From: Luteitalea sp.
GTDB taxonomy: Bacteria; Acidobacteriota; Vicinamibacteria; Vicinamibacterales; Vicinamibacteraceae
NCBI GenBank assembly: GCA_009377495.1
Contig: WHTZ01000008.1
Span: 62,001-126,000, forward strand
Direction: 5' to 3'
Length of the DNA: 64,000 bases
The translations under genes and the position numbers were made by a program. A model generated the notes under the pieces. The model was not told the origin of the DNA and searched no databases. It was given only the letters and a program-made list of their open reading frames with translations. Shown in pieces: positions 46,240 through 56,200 of this stretch. The stretch's first letter is position 1, and each line of letters begins with the position of its first letter.

Positions 46240-47064
46240 ATGACGTTCAGCGACCATCTGCGAGAGGCGCGGGAGCGCCGCGGGATCACGCTGCGGCAGA
46301 TTTCCGAGCAGACCAACATCGCCGTGCGTCTACTCGAAGCGCTCGAGCGCGGCGAGATCGACAAGCTGCCAGGCGGCATTTTCTCGCGGGGGTTCGTGCG
46401 CGCCTATGCCCGAGAGGTCGGTCTCGATCCGACGCAGGCGGTTGATCAGTTTCTCGCCGAATGCGCACAGTATCCGGTCGACGAGACGAGGAGTCCCGCG
46501 GCCGGAACGCCGGAGGACCACGCGCGTGCGGTGGCGGCTGAGGCTGGAGCGGTGCACAGGCGGACATCCTCGCTGCAGGCGATGGCGGCCATGGCTGGCG
46601 GCCTCTGTCTCTTCGCGCTGATAGGCTACGGGATGCTGCAGCTCTTCGGTCGGCCGGATCCGGTAGAGCAGCCGCGCCAACCGCGCCCCATTCCGGTGAG
46701 CCAGGATGCGCCGACTGTCGAGCCGCTCGCCGGGGCCTCTTCGGCCGCTCGGCCGGAAGGTGTCACGGTCAAGCACGTGCGAAGTGCTGGAGCCGCGGAG
46801 CAGCTCACCATTGACATCCAGCCACAGGCTCCCTGTTGGGTGCGCCTGGTCGTTGACGGACGCGTCGCGTTCGCACGCCTCCTCGAGCCAGGCGAGCGCG
46901 TCGTCCATCAGGCCGAGGAACGTTTCGTGGTGCGCGTCGGCGACGCGGCCGCCTTCCAGTACACCCTCAACGATATTCCCGGTCGGCCCCTCGGCGCCGC
47001 CGGCGAGGTCGTGACGGCCCGCATCGACAGGAACAACTTCGATCGGTACATCGTACGCCAGTGA
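46240..47064 (+). CDS. RodZ-like HTH/DUF4115 membrane protein
   Basis: 274 residues. N-terminal HTH FSDHLREARERRGITLRQIS, LLEALERGEIDKLPGGIFSRGFVRAYAREVGLD as in RodZ-like proteins. One membrane helix (AAMAGGLCLFALIGYGMLQL), a Pro-rich linker, and a C-terminal DUF4115 domain (LTIDIQPQAPCWVRLVVDGR, VRVGDAAAFQYTLNDIPGRPLG). RodZ helps link MreB to the cell wall; whether this protein does so is inferred. Stop overlaps hyuA by 4 nt. Confidence 0.82.
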   Translation: MTFSDHLREARERRGITLRQISEQTNIAVRLLEALERGEIDKLPGGIFSRGFVRAYAREVGLDPTQAVDQFLAECAQYPVDETRSPAAGTPEDHARAVAAEAGAVHRRTSSLQAMAAMAGGLCLFALIGYGMLQLFGRPDPVEQPRQPRPIPVSQDAPTVEPLAGASSAARPEGVTVKHVRSAGAAEQLTIDIQPQAPCWVRLVVDGRVAFARLLEPGERVVHQAEERFVVRVGDAAAFQYTLNDIPGRPLGAAGEVVTARIDRNNFDRYIVRQ

Positions 47065-49124
47065 GTGTGCGTATCGGTGTCGATACCGGGGGGACGTTTA
47101 CAGACCTCGTCGTCCTTGATGAGAGGGGTCTGACGATCCATAAAGTCCGATCGACGCCCGAGGACCCATCGACTGCGATTGTACAAGGCCTCTCTGAAGC
47201 GGCTGGAGAGATCGCGAATGGCGAGATCGTTCACGGCTCGACGGTCGCGACCAATGCGGTGCTCGAAGAGCGCGGCGCCCGCGTGGCGTTGATTACCACC
47301 GCCGGCTTCGAGGACGTGCTACGGATCGGGCGGCAGACACGTCGGGCGCTGTACGACTTCATGGTGACGGCGCGACGCACGCTGGTGCCGCCGGAGCTGA
47401 CCTTCGGGCTGTCCGAGCGTGTTGCGGCTGATGGCGAGGTGCTCGAGCCGATTCAGCCGGATCAGCTTGACGCCGTGATCGCCAGACTGCGCGCGCAGAA
47501 CCCGGAAGCGGTCGCCGTGTGTCTCCTGCATTCGTATGTCAACGCGTCGCATGAGGAAGCCGTGGCCGCGCGTCTCTCGACGTGGCAGGTGCCGGTCTCC
47601 TGTTCGCATCACGTCCTCCCCGAGTATCGCGAGTTCGAGCGCTGGAGCACGACGGTCATCAACGCGTACGTGACGCCGCTCATGGCGCGGTATTTGGCGA
47701 GCCTCGAGGCACACATCGGTACCGCACGTCTGCGCATCATGCAATCGAACGGCGGGTCCATCGCGGCCGCGACCGCGAGGAGCACCGCGGTTCGAACCAT
47801 TCTGTCCGGCCCTGCGGCGGGCGTCGTGGGTGCTCGAGCGGTGGCCGAGACGGCCGGTGTCTCCCGCATCATCAGCTTCGACATGGGCGGGACCTCGACC
47901 GACGTGAGCCTGATCGATCAGACGGTTGCGGTGACGACCGAGTCGATGATCGCAGACTGTCCTCTCCGACTGCCGATCATCGATATACACACGGTCGGTG
48001 CAGGCGGAGGGTCGATCGCGTGCATCGATGCGGGGGGCGCCCTTCGGGTCGGGCCTCGAAGTGCCGGCGCCGATCCGGGGCCAGCCTGCTATGGCCAGGG
48101 AACAGAGCTGACCGTCACCGATGCCAATCTCCTCCTGGGCCGGCTCGATCCCACGTATTTCCTGGGTGGTCGCATGGTGCTCGACGTGGAGCGGCCGCGG
48201 CGCCTCGCAGAAGACCTGGCAAAGCGAGCGGCGTTGACGGTCCGGGCGCTGGCGCAAGGCATCATTCGCGTCGCGAACGCCAACATGGAGCGTGCCATAC
48301 GTGTCGTCTCCGTTCGGCGAGGATTCGATCCGCGCGATTTCGCGTTGCTCGCCTTTGGAGGCGCAGGCGGCATGCACGCATGCGAGATTGCCGCCGCGCT
48401 CGAGATGAGAACCGTGATCGTGCCTCGATACGCTGGCGTATTGTCCGCCCTGGGAATGCTGTTGGCAGACGTCAAGAAAGACTACTCACGAAGTGTCTTG
48501 CGACCCGCGGACACGCTCTGTGAAGGCGAGCTGCGGGAACTGTTCCAGCCTCTGATGGCACAGGCCGAGAAGGAGATGGCTGAGGAAGGGTTTGCTGACG
48601 CGAGCCTCGTGGTCGAGTGTGCGGTCGATGTGCGCTACATCGGACAGTCCTACGAAATCACGGTACCGCTGGTGTCCGAGTACCGCGACGAGTTCGACCG
48701 ACGCCACGCCCGCCTCTACGGGTACTCGAATCCTCGGCGACCGATCGAAGTCGTGAACGCTCGCGTCCTCGCAGTCGGCCTGGCGAGAAAGCCGGAGCTT
48801 CCGTGGACGTCGTACGAAGTGAAGAGGCGCGCGACGGCTTGCCGCATGCGCGACAGCGTGTTCGATGGCCGCTCGTATCAGACCGCGATCTATCGCCATG
48901 AGGATCTCGTGCCGGGGTCCGGCGGCGACGGACCGGCGCTGGTGGCGAGCGAGATGGCGACCACCGTCATACCGCCTGGATTCCAGTTTCAGGTCGATGA
49001 AGCTGGGAACGTTATCGCCAGCGGGCGCACTCGGCGTCCGCGACGTGTCCGAAAGCCCGAAGACCTAGCCGCCGTTCAGGTCAGTTCCGCAGCTCGCTTC
49101 TCTGACGGTAGGGCGCGGCTTTAG
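47061..49124 (+). CDS. hyuA: Hydantoinase/oxoprolinase subunit A
   Basis: 687 residues from GTG 47061. ATP-dependent amidohydrolase subunit with IGVDTGGTFTDLVVLDERGL, NGEIVHGSTVATNAVLEERG, VRTILSGPAAGVVGARAVAE, ISFDMGGTSTDVSLIDQTVA, VGAGGGSIACIDAGGALRVG, FLGGRMVLDVERP, and FGGAGGMHACEIAAALEM. HyuAB open 5-membered cyclic imides (N-methylhydantoin, 5-oxoproline or acetone-carboxylase-like substrates); the substrate is not known. The last residues SDGRARL come from a GGTAGGGCGCGGCT hairpin (49104-49134). Confidence 0.92.
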   Translation: MSVRIGVDTGGTFTDLVVLDERGLTIHKVRSTPEDPSTAIVQGLSEAAGEIANGEIVHGSTVATNAVLEERGARVALITTAGFEDVLRIGRQTRRALYDFMVTARRTLVPPELTFGLSERVAADGEVLEPIQPDQLDAVIARLRAQNPEAVAVCLLHSYVNASHEEAVAARLSTWQVPVSCSHHVLPEYREFERWSTTVINAYVTPLMARYLASLEAHIGTARLRIMQSNGGSIAAATARSTAVRTILSGPAAGVVGARAVAETAGVSRIISFDMGGTSTDVSLIDQTVAVTTESMIADCPLRLPIIDIHTVGAGGGSIACIDAGGALRVGPRSAGADPGPACYGQGTELTVTDANLLLGRLDPTYFLGGRMVLDVERPRRLAEDLAKRAALTVRALAQGIIRVANANMERAIRVVSVRRGFDPRDFALLAFGGAGGMHACEIAAALEMRTVIVPRYAGVLSALGMLLADVKKDYSRSVLRPADTLCEGELRELFQPLMAQAEKEMAEEGFADASLVVECAVDVRYIGQSYEITVPLVSEYRDEFDRRHARLYGYSNPRRPIEVVNARVLAVGLARKPELPWTSYEVKRRATACRMRDSVFDGRSYQTAIYRHEDLVPGSGGDGPALVASEMATTVIPPGFQFQVDEAGNVIASGRTRRPRRVRKPEDLAAVQVSSAARFSDGRARL

Positions 49125-49134
49125 CCGCGCCGTC
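49104..49134. repeat. GGTAGGGCGCGGCT hairpin spanning the hyuA stop
   Basis: GACGGTAGGGCGCGGCT-TT-AGCCGCGCCGTC: arms GGCGCGGCT (49112-49120) and AGCCGCGCC (49123-49131), outer GACGG/CGTC. The hyuA stop TAG is at 49122-49124, in its loop. Same family as the ribD-ribE element. Confidence 0.85.
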
Positions 49135-49149
49135 CATGGGGATATCAAG

Positions 49150-50721
49150 ATGAAATTCGATCCGGTCGAATTCGAGGTGTTCAAAAACCTGTTCGTCTCC
49201 ATCGCCGAGGAGATGGGGGTGACGCTGTGCCGGACCGCGTTCTCGCCGAACATCAAGGAAAGACTCGATTATTCGTGCGCGATCTACGACAGGAACGGTG
49301 ACACGATCGCGCAGGGCGACCACATGCCGGTCCACCTGGGGGCGATGCCCCTGTCCGTTCGAGCGGCCATCCAAAAGTGTGCGATGGCACCTGGTGACGT
49401 GGTGGCGCTGAACGATCCCTTCGAGGGTGGGACCCATCTACCCGACATCACCCTCGTGGCGCCTGTGTATCTGGCGCGTGATCGGAAGCCGGCGTTCTAC
49501 GTCGCGAACCGCGCGCATCATTCCGATGTCGGCGGCATGAGCCCCGGGTCGATGCCGCTTGCCACCGAGCTGTTCCAGGAAGGGTTGATCATTCCGCCGG
49601 TCGCGCTGGTGCGTCGTCATCAAGTTGTGGCGGATGTGCTCCAGCTCATTCTGTCGAACGTTCGGACACCAGACGAACGAGAGGGCGATCTCACCGCGCA
49701 GATCGCTGCGAATCGGGTGGCGGAGCTGCGCCTGCGCGAAGTGGTGACGAAGTACGGCCGTCGAAAGGTGGAGCGATACGCCACCGATGTTCAGGACTAC
49801 ACGGAGCGCATCGTCCGCAAGACCGTCGCGGAGCTTCCTGACGGTGAGTACTGCTACGAGGACGCGCTGGACGATGACGGCCTGAGCGACCGCCTCGTGT
49901 GGATCCGCGTTGCCATCCGCATCGACGGTGAACGGGCCGAGGTCGACTTTACCGGTAGCGATCCGGAGACGAAAGGAAGCGTGAACGCGAACTACGCCAT
50001 CTCGCTTTCTGCGACCTTGTATGCGTTCCGGTGTCTCGTGTCAGATGACGTGCCGTACAACGCTGGTGTCGGACGCGTCGTGCGCGTCATTGCGCCCGAA
50101 GGGTCCATCGTGAGCGCCCGGCGGCCTGCTGCCGTGGCCGGCGGCAACGTCGAGACATCTCAGCGGATTACCGACGTCGTGTTGGGGGCGCTCGCGCGAG
50201 CCGTCCCGGGACGCGTGCCGGCTGCGAGCCAAGGCACGATGAACAACGTCACGCTCGGGGGCACCGACCCGCGAAGCGGACGACGCTTTGCGTACTACGA
50301 GACCATTGGGGGCGGCATGGGCGGCAGAAACGGTGCGGCCGGCCTTAGCGGTGTGCACACGCACATGAGCAACACACGCAACACACCAGTCGAGGCCATC
50401 GAGCACTACCTGCCGGTTCGCATCCTGCAGTATCGCCTGCGCAACGGGAGTGGCGGGGGCGGTCGTTATGCCGGCGGCGACGGGATCATCCGCGAGTACG
50501 AGGTGCAGTGCGACACGGACGTGACGATCTTGTCCGATCGCCGGCGCAAGCCACCATACGGCGCCTGCGACGGGCAGGAGGGCGCACCTGGGCGGAACGT
50601 GCTCATCCGCAGTGGCAGAGAAGAAGCGCTTCCCAGCAAGGTCCAGTTGCACCTTCGGGCCCACGATCGCTTGCGTATCGAGACGCCGGGCGGTGGAGGC
50701 TACGGCCAAGGGGAGGGGTAA
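49150..50721 (+). CDS. hyuB: Hydantoinase/oxoprolinase subunit B
   Basis: 523 residues: FEVFKNLFVSIAEEMGVTLCRTAFSPNIKERLDYSCAIYD, HMPVHLGAMPLSV, VALNDPFEGGTHLPDITLV, NRAHHSDVGGMSPGSMP, VGRVVRVIAPEGSIVSARRPAAV, YYETIGGGMGGRNGAAGLSG and HTHMSNTRNTPVEAIEHYLPV. Partner of HyuA, 25 nt downstream. No third subunit (acetone carboxylase gamma) is adjacent, so hydantoin or oxoproline is likelier than acetone. Confidence 0.92.
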   Translation: MKFDPVEFEVFKNLFVSIAEEMGVTLCRTAFSPNIKERLDYSCAIYDRNGDTIAQGDHMPVHLGAMPLSVRAAIQKCAMAPGDVVALNDPFEGGTHLPDITLVAPVYLARDRKPAFYVANRAHHSDVGGMSPGSMPLATELFQEGLIIPPVALVRRHQVVADVLQLILSNVRTPDEREGDLTAQIAANRVAELRLREVVTKYGRRKVERYATDVQDYTERIVRKTVAELPDGEYCYEDALDDDGLSDRLVWIRVAIRIDGERAEVDFTGSDPETKGSVNANYAISLSATLYAFRCLVSDDVPYNAGVGRVVRVIAPEGSIVSARRPAAVAGGNVETSQRITDVVLGALARAVPGRVPAASQGTMNNVTLGGTDPRSGRRFAYYETIGGGMGGRNGAAGLSGVHTHMSNTRNTPVEAIEHYLPVRILQYRLRNGSGGGGRYAGGDGIIREYEVQCDTDVTILSDRRRKPPYGACDGQEGAPGRNVLIRSGREEALPSKVQLHLRAHDRLRIETPGGGGYGQGEG

Positions 50722-50768
50722 GGCCGCTTCCGTCAGAAGAGAAGGTCGTGGAATCGCGCGGCAGGATC

Positions 50769-53159
50769 TCACTCTTGCCGCAGGGCGACGATTGGATCGA
50801 TGCGCATTGCGCGTCTTGCGGGTACGGCTGTCGCCACAATCGCGATGAGGAACAGGATCGCCGGTGCCGCCACGAGCGCCAGCGGATCCCGCGGTCCGAC
50901 ATCGAACAGCAAGGATGCCATCAGCGATGTGAGCGACATTGCCCCGATGAGACCCAGGATGATTCCAGCGAGCGTGAGCCCAACGCCCTGGCCAAGGATC
51001 AGCCTGAAGATGTCTCGCGGCCGTGCACCGTGCGCAATGCGAATGCCGATCTCCTGCGTGCGCTGTCCTACGGCGTACGACAGCATGCCGTAGAGCCCGA
51101 CAGCCGCCATCAGCATGGCAACCAGGGCAAAGACGCCGAGCAGGCGCAGCGTGAGCCGCTCGGTGCCGACGGATGTCGCAACAGTCGCCGCCATGGTCGT
51201 CGTGCTGGCGATAGGCAGCGCCGGATCGACTTGACGAACGAGGGAGCGGATCTGCCCGGCGAGCAACGCTGGATCCGCGGACGATCGGACGACCAGTGAC
51301 ATGTCCGAGAAGTACGGATGCTGGGCGGCGGGCTCGTAGACCTGCAGCGTCGTCTGTTGATTGAGTCCGTACTGCTTCACGTCGCCGACGATGCCGACGA
51401 TCTCGCGCCACTCGTCCGATCCTTGGGTCACGCGTATACGGCGGCCGATCGGGCTTCGTCCTCCGAACACTTTAGTAGCCACCGACTGGCTCACCACGGC
51501 CACACGGGGCGAGTCGGCGTCATCGGTGACGGCAACGCCGCGACCGCGGACCAGCGGGATGCCCATGGCTGCGAAGTAACCTGGGGTCACGGCGTAAAAG
51601 TTCGTCGTCGGTGCCTCGTCCGCGTTGTTGGGGTCCGTTCCCTCGACGATGAGCCCGGCTACGTGGTCCCCTACAAACGGGAGCGCATGCGACAGCCCGG
51701 CCGCCTGCACGCCGGGGGCCTCCGCGGCCCGTCGTGCAAGATCGTCGAAGAAGCGTGCGCGCTTGGGCTCTGGGTAACGGAGCTCCGGCAAGGAGATGGC
51801 GGCAACCAGCGTCTGCGACGGCTCGAATCCGGGATCCACTGCGACCAGTCGTACGAAGCTGCGCAACAGCAGACCCGAGCCAACGAGCAGGAGCACCGCC
51901 AAAGCCACCTCTGACACGATGAGCGCGTGTCGGGTGCCTCGCCCGAGCGAGGAGGCACCGCTGCGGCCGCCCAGGACGAGGGCATGCCTCAAGTCGGTCC
52001 TCGAGATCTGAAGCGATGGAATGAGGCCGAAGACGATCGGTGAAACGAGCGAGACGAACAGGGCGAACCCGAGCATCGTGCCGTCGAGACCTATCTGGGT
52101 GGCACGCGGTAGCACGTCGGGCGCCGTGGCTATGAGCACACGGAGCAGTCCCCACGCCAGGAGCAGACCACAGGCGCCGCCCGCGAGGCCGAGCATCAGT
52201 TGTTCGACCAGCAACTGTCGCACCAGCCGGCCGCGACTCGCACCGAGCGAGGCGCGCACCGCGAGCTCGCGCTGCCGCGCCGTGCCTCGCGCGAGCAGCA
52301 GGTTCGCGATGTTGGCGCACGCGATGAGCAGGACGAATCCAACCGCGCCCGCCAGGACGTAAAGCGCGGTTCGCACGCCGCGCACCATGTACTCGTGCAT
52401 GCCACTCACCACGACGGTCCAGCCCTCGTTGGCCTCGTCTACCGTCTCGAGCTCGCGCGAGATACGGTCCATATCCTCGCGCGCGCGGTCGAGCGTGACG
52501 TCTGGCTTCAGGCGTGCCACGGCCCCGAGGTAATGCCCGCCGTAGACCTGGCGCGCCTCGGGCGAGAGCGCGAGCGGACGCCAGAGCTGCGTCTCGCGCG
52601 AGGGGAACCCAAATGACGGAGGCATGATTCCGACGATTGTCGTGGGCCGATCGTCGAGCGCAACGGTGGTCCCGAGGATGGCAGGATCACCTGCGAAGCG
52701 GGACTGCCAGAGGCTGTATGAAAGGATCGCCACGGCCGGACCGTCCGATCGGTCCTCCTCCGCGGTGAAGGTGCGTCCCAAGCTCGGTCGTACGCCGAGC
52801 GTTCCAAACAGCTCCTTCGAGACGCCTGCTACGCGAAGCCGCTCGGGCTCGCCGCGGCCGGTCAAGCTTACGAAGCCGTTCTGCATCGCCGCGATCGACT
52901 CGAAGGCCCGTGTGCGACGCTGCCATTCGACAAACCGTCCGGGCGCGACGGAAAACTCTGGAAACCGCGGCATCCAGGCGTCGCGTAGGACGACCAGCCG
53001 TTCGGGCTCGGCGTACGGCAGCGGGCGCAGCATCACCCCATAAATGACGCTGAAGATAGCTGTCGTGCCGCCGACGGCGAGGGCAAGCGTCAATGTCGCG
53101 ACCGCCGTGTAGCCCCGATGCTTCAGTAGTAGTCGAACCGCGAGCCGTAGATCACTCAT
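50769..53159 (-). CDS. ABC transporter permease (ADOP type, MacB/FtsX fold)
   Basis: 796 residues: LRLAVRLLLKHRGYTAVATLTLALAVGGTTAIFSVIYGVMLRPLPY (N-terminal helix), two MacB periplasmic domains (RFVEWQRRTRAFESIAAM, FYAVTPGYFAAMGIPLVRGRGV), and two FtsX-type permease modules. This is the duplicated-permease layout of Acidobacteriota ABC permeases that stand without an ATPase. No ATP-binding subunit is adjacent. The gene runs opposite to hyuB and parallel to the GH106 gene (100-nt gap). The exported substrate is unknown. Confidence 0.88.
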   Translation of the reverse strand: MSDLRLAVRLLLKHRGYTAVATLTLALAVGGTTAIFSVIYGVMLRPLPYAEPERLVVLRDAWMPRFPEFSVAPGRFVEWQRRTRAFESIAAMQNGFVSLTGRGEPERLRVAGVSKELFGTLGVRPSLGRTFTAEEDRSDGPAVAILSYSLWQSRFAGDPAILGTTVALDDRPTTIVGIMPPSFGFPSRETQLWRPLALSPEARQVYGGHYLGAVARLKPDVTLDRAREDMDRISRELETVDEANEGWTVVVSGMHEYMVRGVRTALYVLAGAVGFVLLIACANIANLLLARGTARQRELAVRASLGASRGRLVRQLLVEQLMLGLAGGACGLLLAWGLLRVLIATAPDVLPRATQIGLDGTMLGFALFVSLVSPIVFGLIPSLQISRTDLRHALVLGGRSGASSLGRGTRHALIVSEVALAVLLLVGSGLLLRSFVRLVAVDPGFEPSQTLVAAISLPELRYPEPKRARFFDDLARRAAEAPGVQAAGLSHALPFVGDHVAGLIVEGTDPNNADEAPTTNFYAVTPGYFAAMGIPLVRGRGVAVTDDADSPRVAVVSQSVATKVFGGRSPIGRRIRVTQGSDEWREIVGIVGDVKQYGLNQQTTLQVYEPAAQHPYFSDMSLVVRSSADPALLAGQIRSLVRQVDPALPIASTTTMAATVATSVGTERLTLRLLGVFALVAMLMAAVGLYGMLSYAVGQRTQEIGIRIAHGARPRDIFRLILGQGVGLTLAGIILGLIGAMSLTSLMASLLFDVGPRDPLALVAAPAILFLIAIVATAVPARRAMRIDPIVALRQE

Positions 53160-53259
53160 GACATCCTCTCAAGGAACGAGACCGACGCCGGGCTGTCATG
53201 GTTAGCACTGTAAACGAAACGACGTCGATGTGCGATCAGGAAAACGGTGCGAAGCAGGC

Positions 53260-56200
53260 TCAGCGAGCAGAGCTGGGAACCAGCGTGAGCGTCACTGGGC
53301 CGAAGAGGCCGGAAGGAATCGGCTGGAGGTCGCTCCATGGCTTGCCGCCGGAAGTCAGGACATTCGTCCGCGTGAAGCGCTGGGGCCGTGGCAGTGCCGC
53401 ATCAGCAACCAGGCGATTGTGCCAGGTGTTGGTGACCTCGACGACCAGCTCGTTCTGGCCCGGCCGGAGCGCTTCCGTGCAGTCGACGCGAAACGGATCC
53501 GTCCACACGATGCCGAGCGAGCGGCCGTTCACCCACACGCTGCCGATGCTCCAAAGCGCGCCGAGATCGAGCAGCGCGCGGCGACCTGCGGCGTTCCCTG
53601 GCTGTGGCCACGTGGGCGGCAGCGAGAATCGCGTCCTGTAACGCGCCGTACCAGCGAATGCGCGCACGGCGGCATCCTCGTGCTCGGTCCAGGAGCTCAG
53701 GCGTGACAGCGGGACGCGTCGCGGCGTGCCCTGGCTTTCGGGGATCTCGAGCGTCCAGCCCGTGTCGACCCGGATCGGCGGCGGCACGTCGTCGGTCCGC
53801 GCTGGCTCGGCCGATTCGAACCGCGTCGTGGTCACTCCCTCCGCTCGCTTCGAGAACAGGACGAACGTCGAGCCGTGCTTCGGTAGCGTCAGCCTCATCG
53901 ACGTCCTGCCATCGGTCACGTCGTACGCCGCAACCGACTGACGCTCACCGGTGACTGCGTTCCACAGTTCCGGCTGCAGGCCGGCAACGCGGAACGTCAC
54001 CCTCGCCGATGCCTCACGGTCGCGTGTATTGCGGACGAAGTAGATCTCCGTCGCGCCATCGCGCCGATGGATGAAGTCGAAGGGCTGGTCGGCAGCGGGC
54101 GCGGAGCGAGCCGTCGCCGAGTCCGAGGAGCTCATGCTATTAGCCGGCTGCTGCGTGAAGTCCGGCGGGATCTTCAGGGACGCCAGGATCTCACGCAAAG
54201 GTGTGCCCCAGATGATCTTGCCCTTGCCAGACGCGCGCTCGCCCCGCGATGGGCTCTCGCCCGGTCCCCAGAGCCGATCCGCGCCCGCGCGCACCTGTGC
54301 ATCGGCCGCCAGAGCATTCTCCAGACCAGGCGCACGCCGTGGCTTGGGGCCGACGACCGTGGCGCCGGCGGCGACAAGGTCCTCCAGCTTGGCCAGCACG
54401 TGCGGCTGGATGTCCTCGCGGTCTGGCAGCACGAGGATCGCGTACTCGCTCCCGCCAGGAATCGCGACACGGCGGTTGCGCACGGTCAGCGTTGAGAGCA
54501 GCACCTCGGTGTTGATGACGTCGTAGTCGTACCCTGGTCCGAGCGACGGGTCGTTGCGCCGAGGCCCGACAAACTTATAGCCCCCGTCGCCGTAGTAATA
54601 GAGGACGTCGCCAACGAACGTCCCCTGCTGGAGCAGAAACGACGCGCGTGACAGATAGTCGACCCACGGCCGAACCCGCGGCCACCACGTGACGTTCTGA
54701 TTGACGTGCGTACCTGCGTAGTAGGCCCAGCCCGGCTGACCGGCTTCGGGCGGCGCGTGTGCCCACGTGTGCCAGACCATGTGGTTGCCGCCCTCGGTGA
54801 AGACGCGGTCTGCCGCCGGCTTCAAATCCTGTGGTCCCTCGGCCCAGCTCTCGTCGGAGGTGAAGGCCTCCATGTGAATCAGCCGCTTGCCGTACACGTG
54901 GCCAGCCGCGGCCGTCTCCTTCACAACCCACAGGCCATCCGCATTCCAGCGCTTCGGCCAGAACTCTCCCTGGATCTCGTCGACCGCGCCGTTCGCGAGC
55001 AGCGCATCCACCGGCACGTTGTGGATCGGCGGACCAGGACCGCCAGCCTCCGACTTGATCGTGAGACCCGCCGCAGCCGCAACGTCGCGCGCCGCGCGAT
55101 AGTACGCGTCGACCAGGACCTCGCCGAGCGTCTTGCGATAGTCGAAGAGGAACCGGTCAGTCGTCTCCTCGTTCTCCAGCCGTCCACCGAAGACGACCGG
55201 CAGATACGGCGTCATGTCGTAGCCACGGCGCCGGCGGAACTCCTCGGTGAACGTGGGAGACCACACGGGTCCCCGGACTTCATAGCTCGCGAGGTACAGA
55301 TTGCGGAGACCGCTCTCGCGTAGATCGCCGAAGGTCTTCTGCAGGCGCGACACCACGTGCTGCATGTACACCCGCGTCGCCTCTGCGCTGAGATGATCGG
55401 TCGCCCAGCCGTCGGAGCGCGGGCTCGGCACCTTCAATCGCTCGCCGGTGTTCATGCAGACGTAACGGAGCACGGTCCACTCGCTGCCTTGCGCGGGTCG
55501 AGGTGCGTCCCACTGCAGCCGACCTGCCGCGTCGACCTGCTTCGTGAGATCGATCACGGCGCTGCCGTCGCGGTAACGGAGCGGCGGCAGGCCAGCGGTC
55601 GCGAACACGCCGTCCGGACCGCTCACATCCCCGTCGTGCAGGTTGTCGAGATTCCAATCCGTGTCGTACCCGAGTGGCGTCGAATAGCGCAGCATCAGGG
55701 TGCCGGGGCGCCGGCGATCGACATGCCGCGACGCGGCGACGTTCTCCCCTTGCTGGTTGAGCAGTGAGAACTCGCCGAGCGTCCACTGCGGCCGGGTTGC
55801 GTCATGTCCGCTCAGCAGCGTCAGGCGGACGTAGCGGGCCTTGGTGCCGGCCGGGAGCGGGAACCGCGTCGGACCTGCTTCAGCCGGCAGGCTCACGCGT
55901 AGCACGTCCCGGAAATCCCGCTCGCGCGTGCCGGACGAGGACACGGCCAGCGCGATCTCACGCGTGGGCGTCATGGCTTCGGCCAGCGACGGCTCCGCGC
56001 TCGGCGTGCCATTGTCGAACACGGCCTCACGCACGTCGTTGACGCGATCCGGATCGAGCCGCAGCACGAATTCGTGACCGGTCACGCGCGTGTTCGGCAC
56101 CGCCACCGTCGCCACGTCCTTCCAGAACGCCGGCTTGCCATCAGGCCCTTTCGGCGCCGCTGGTGGGGCGTAGGGAAACGGCAAGACGAGGTCGACTCGT

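Noticed and set aside
50041..51411. Minus-strand open frame (456 codons) under hyuB and the permease
   Set aside because: It is out of frame with the conserved permease and antisense to hyuB; composition is that of a high-GC shadow.
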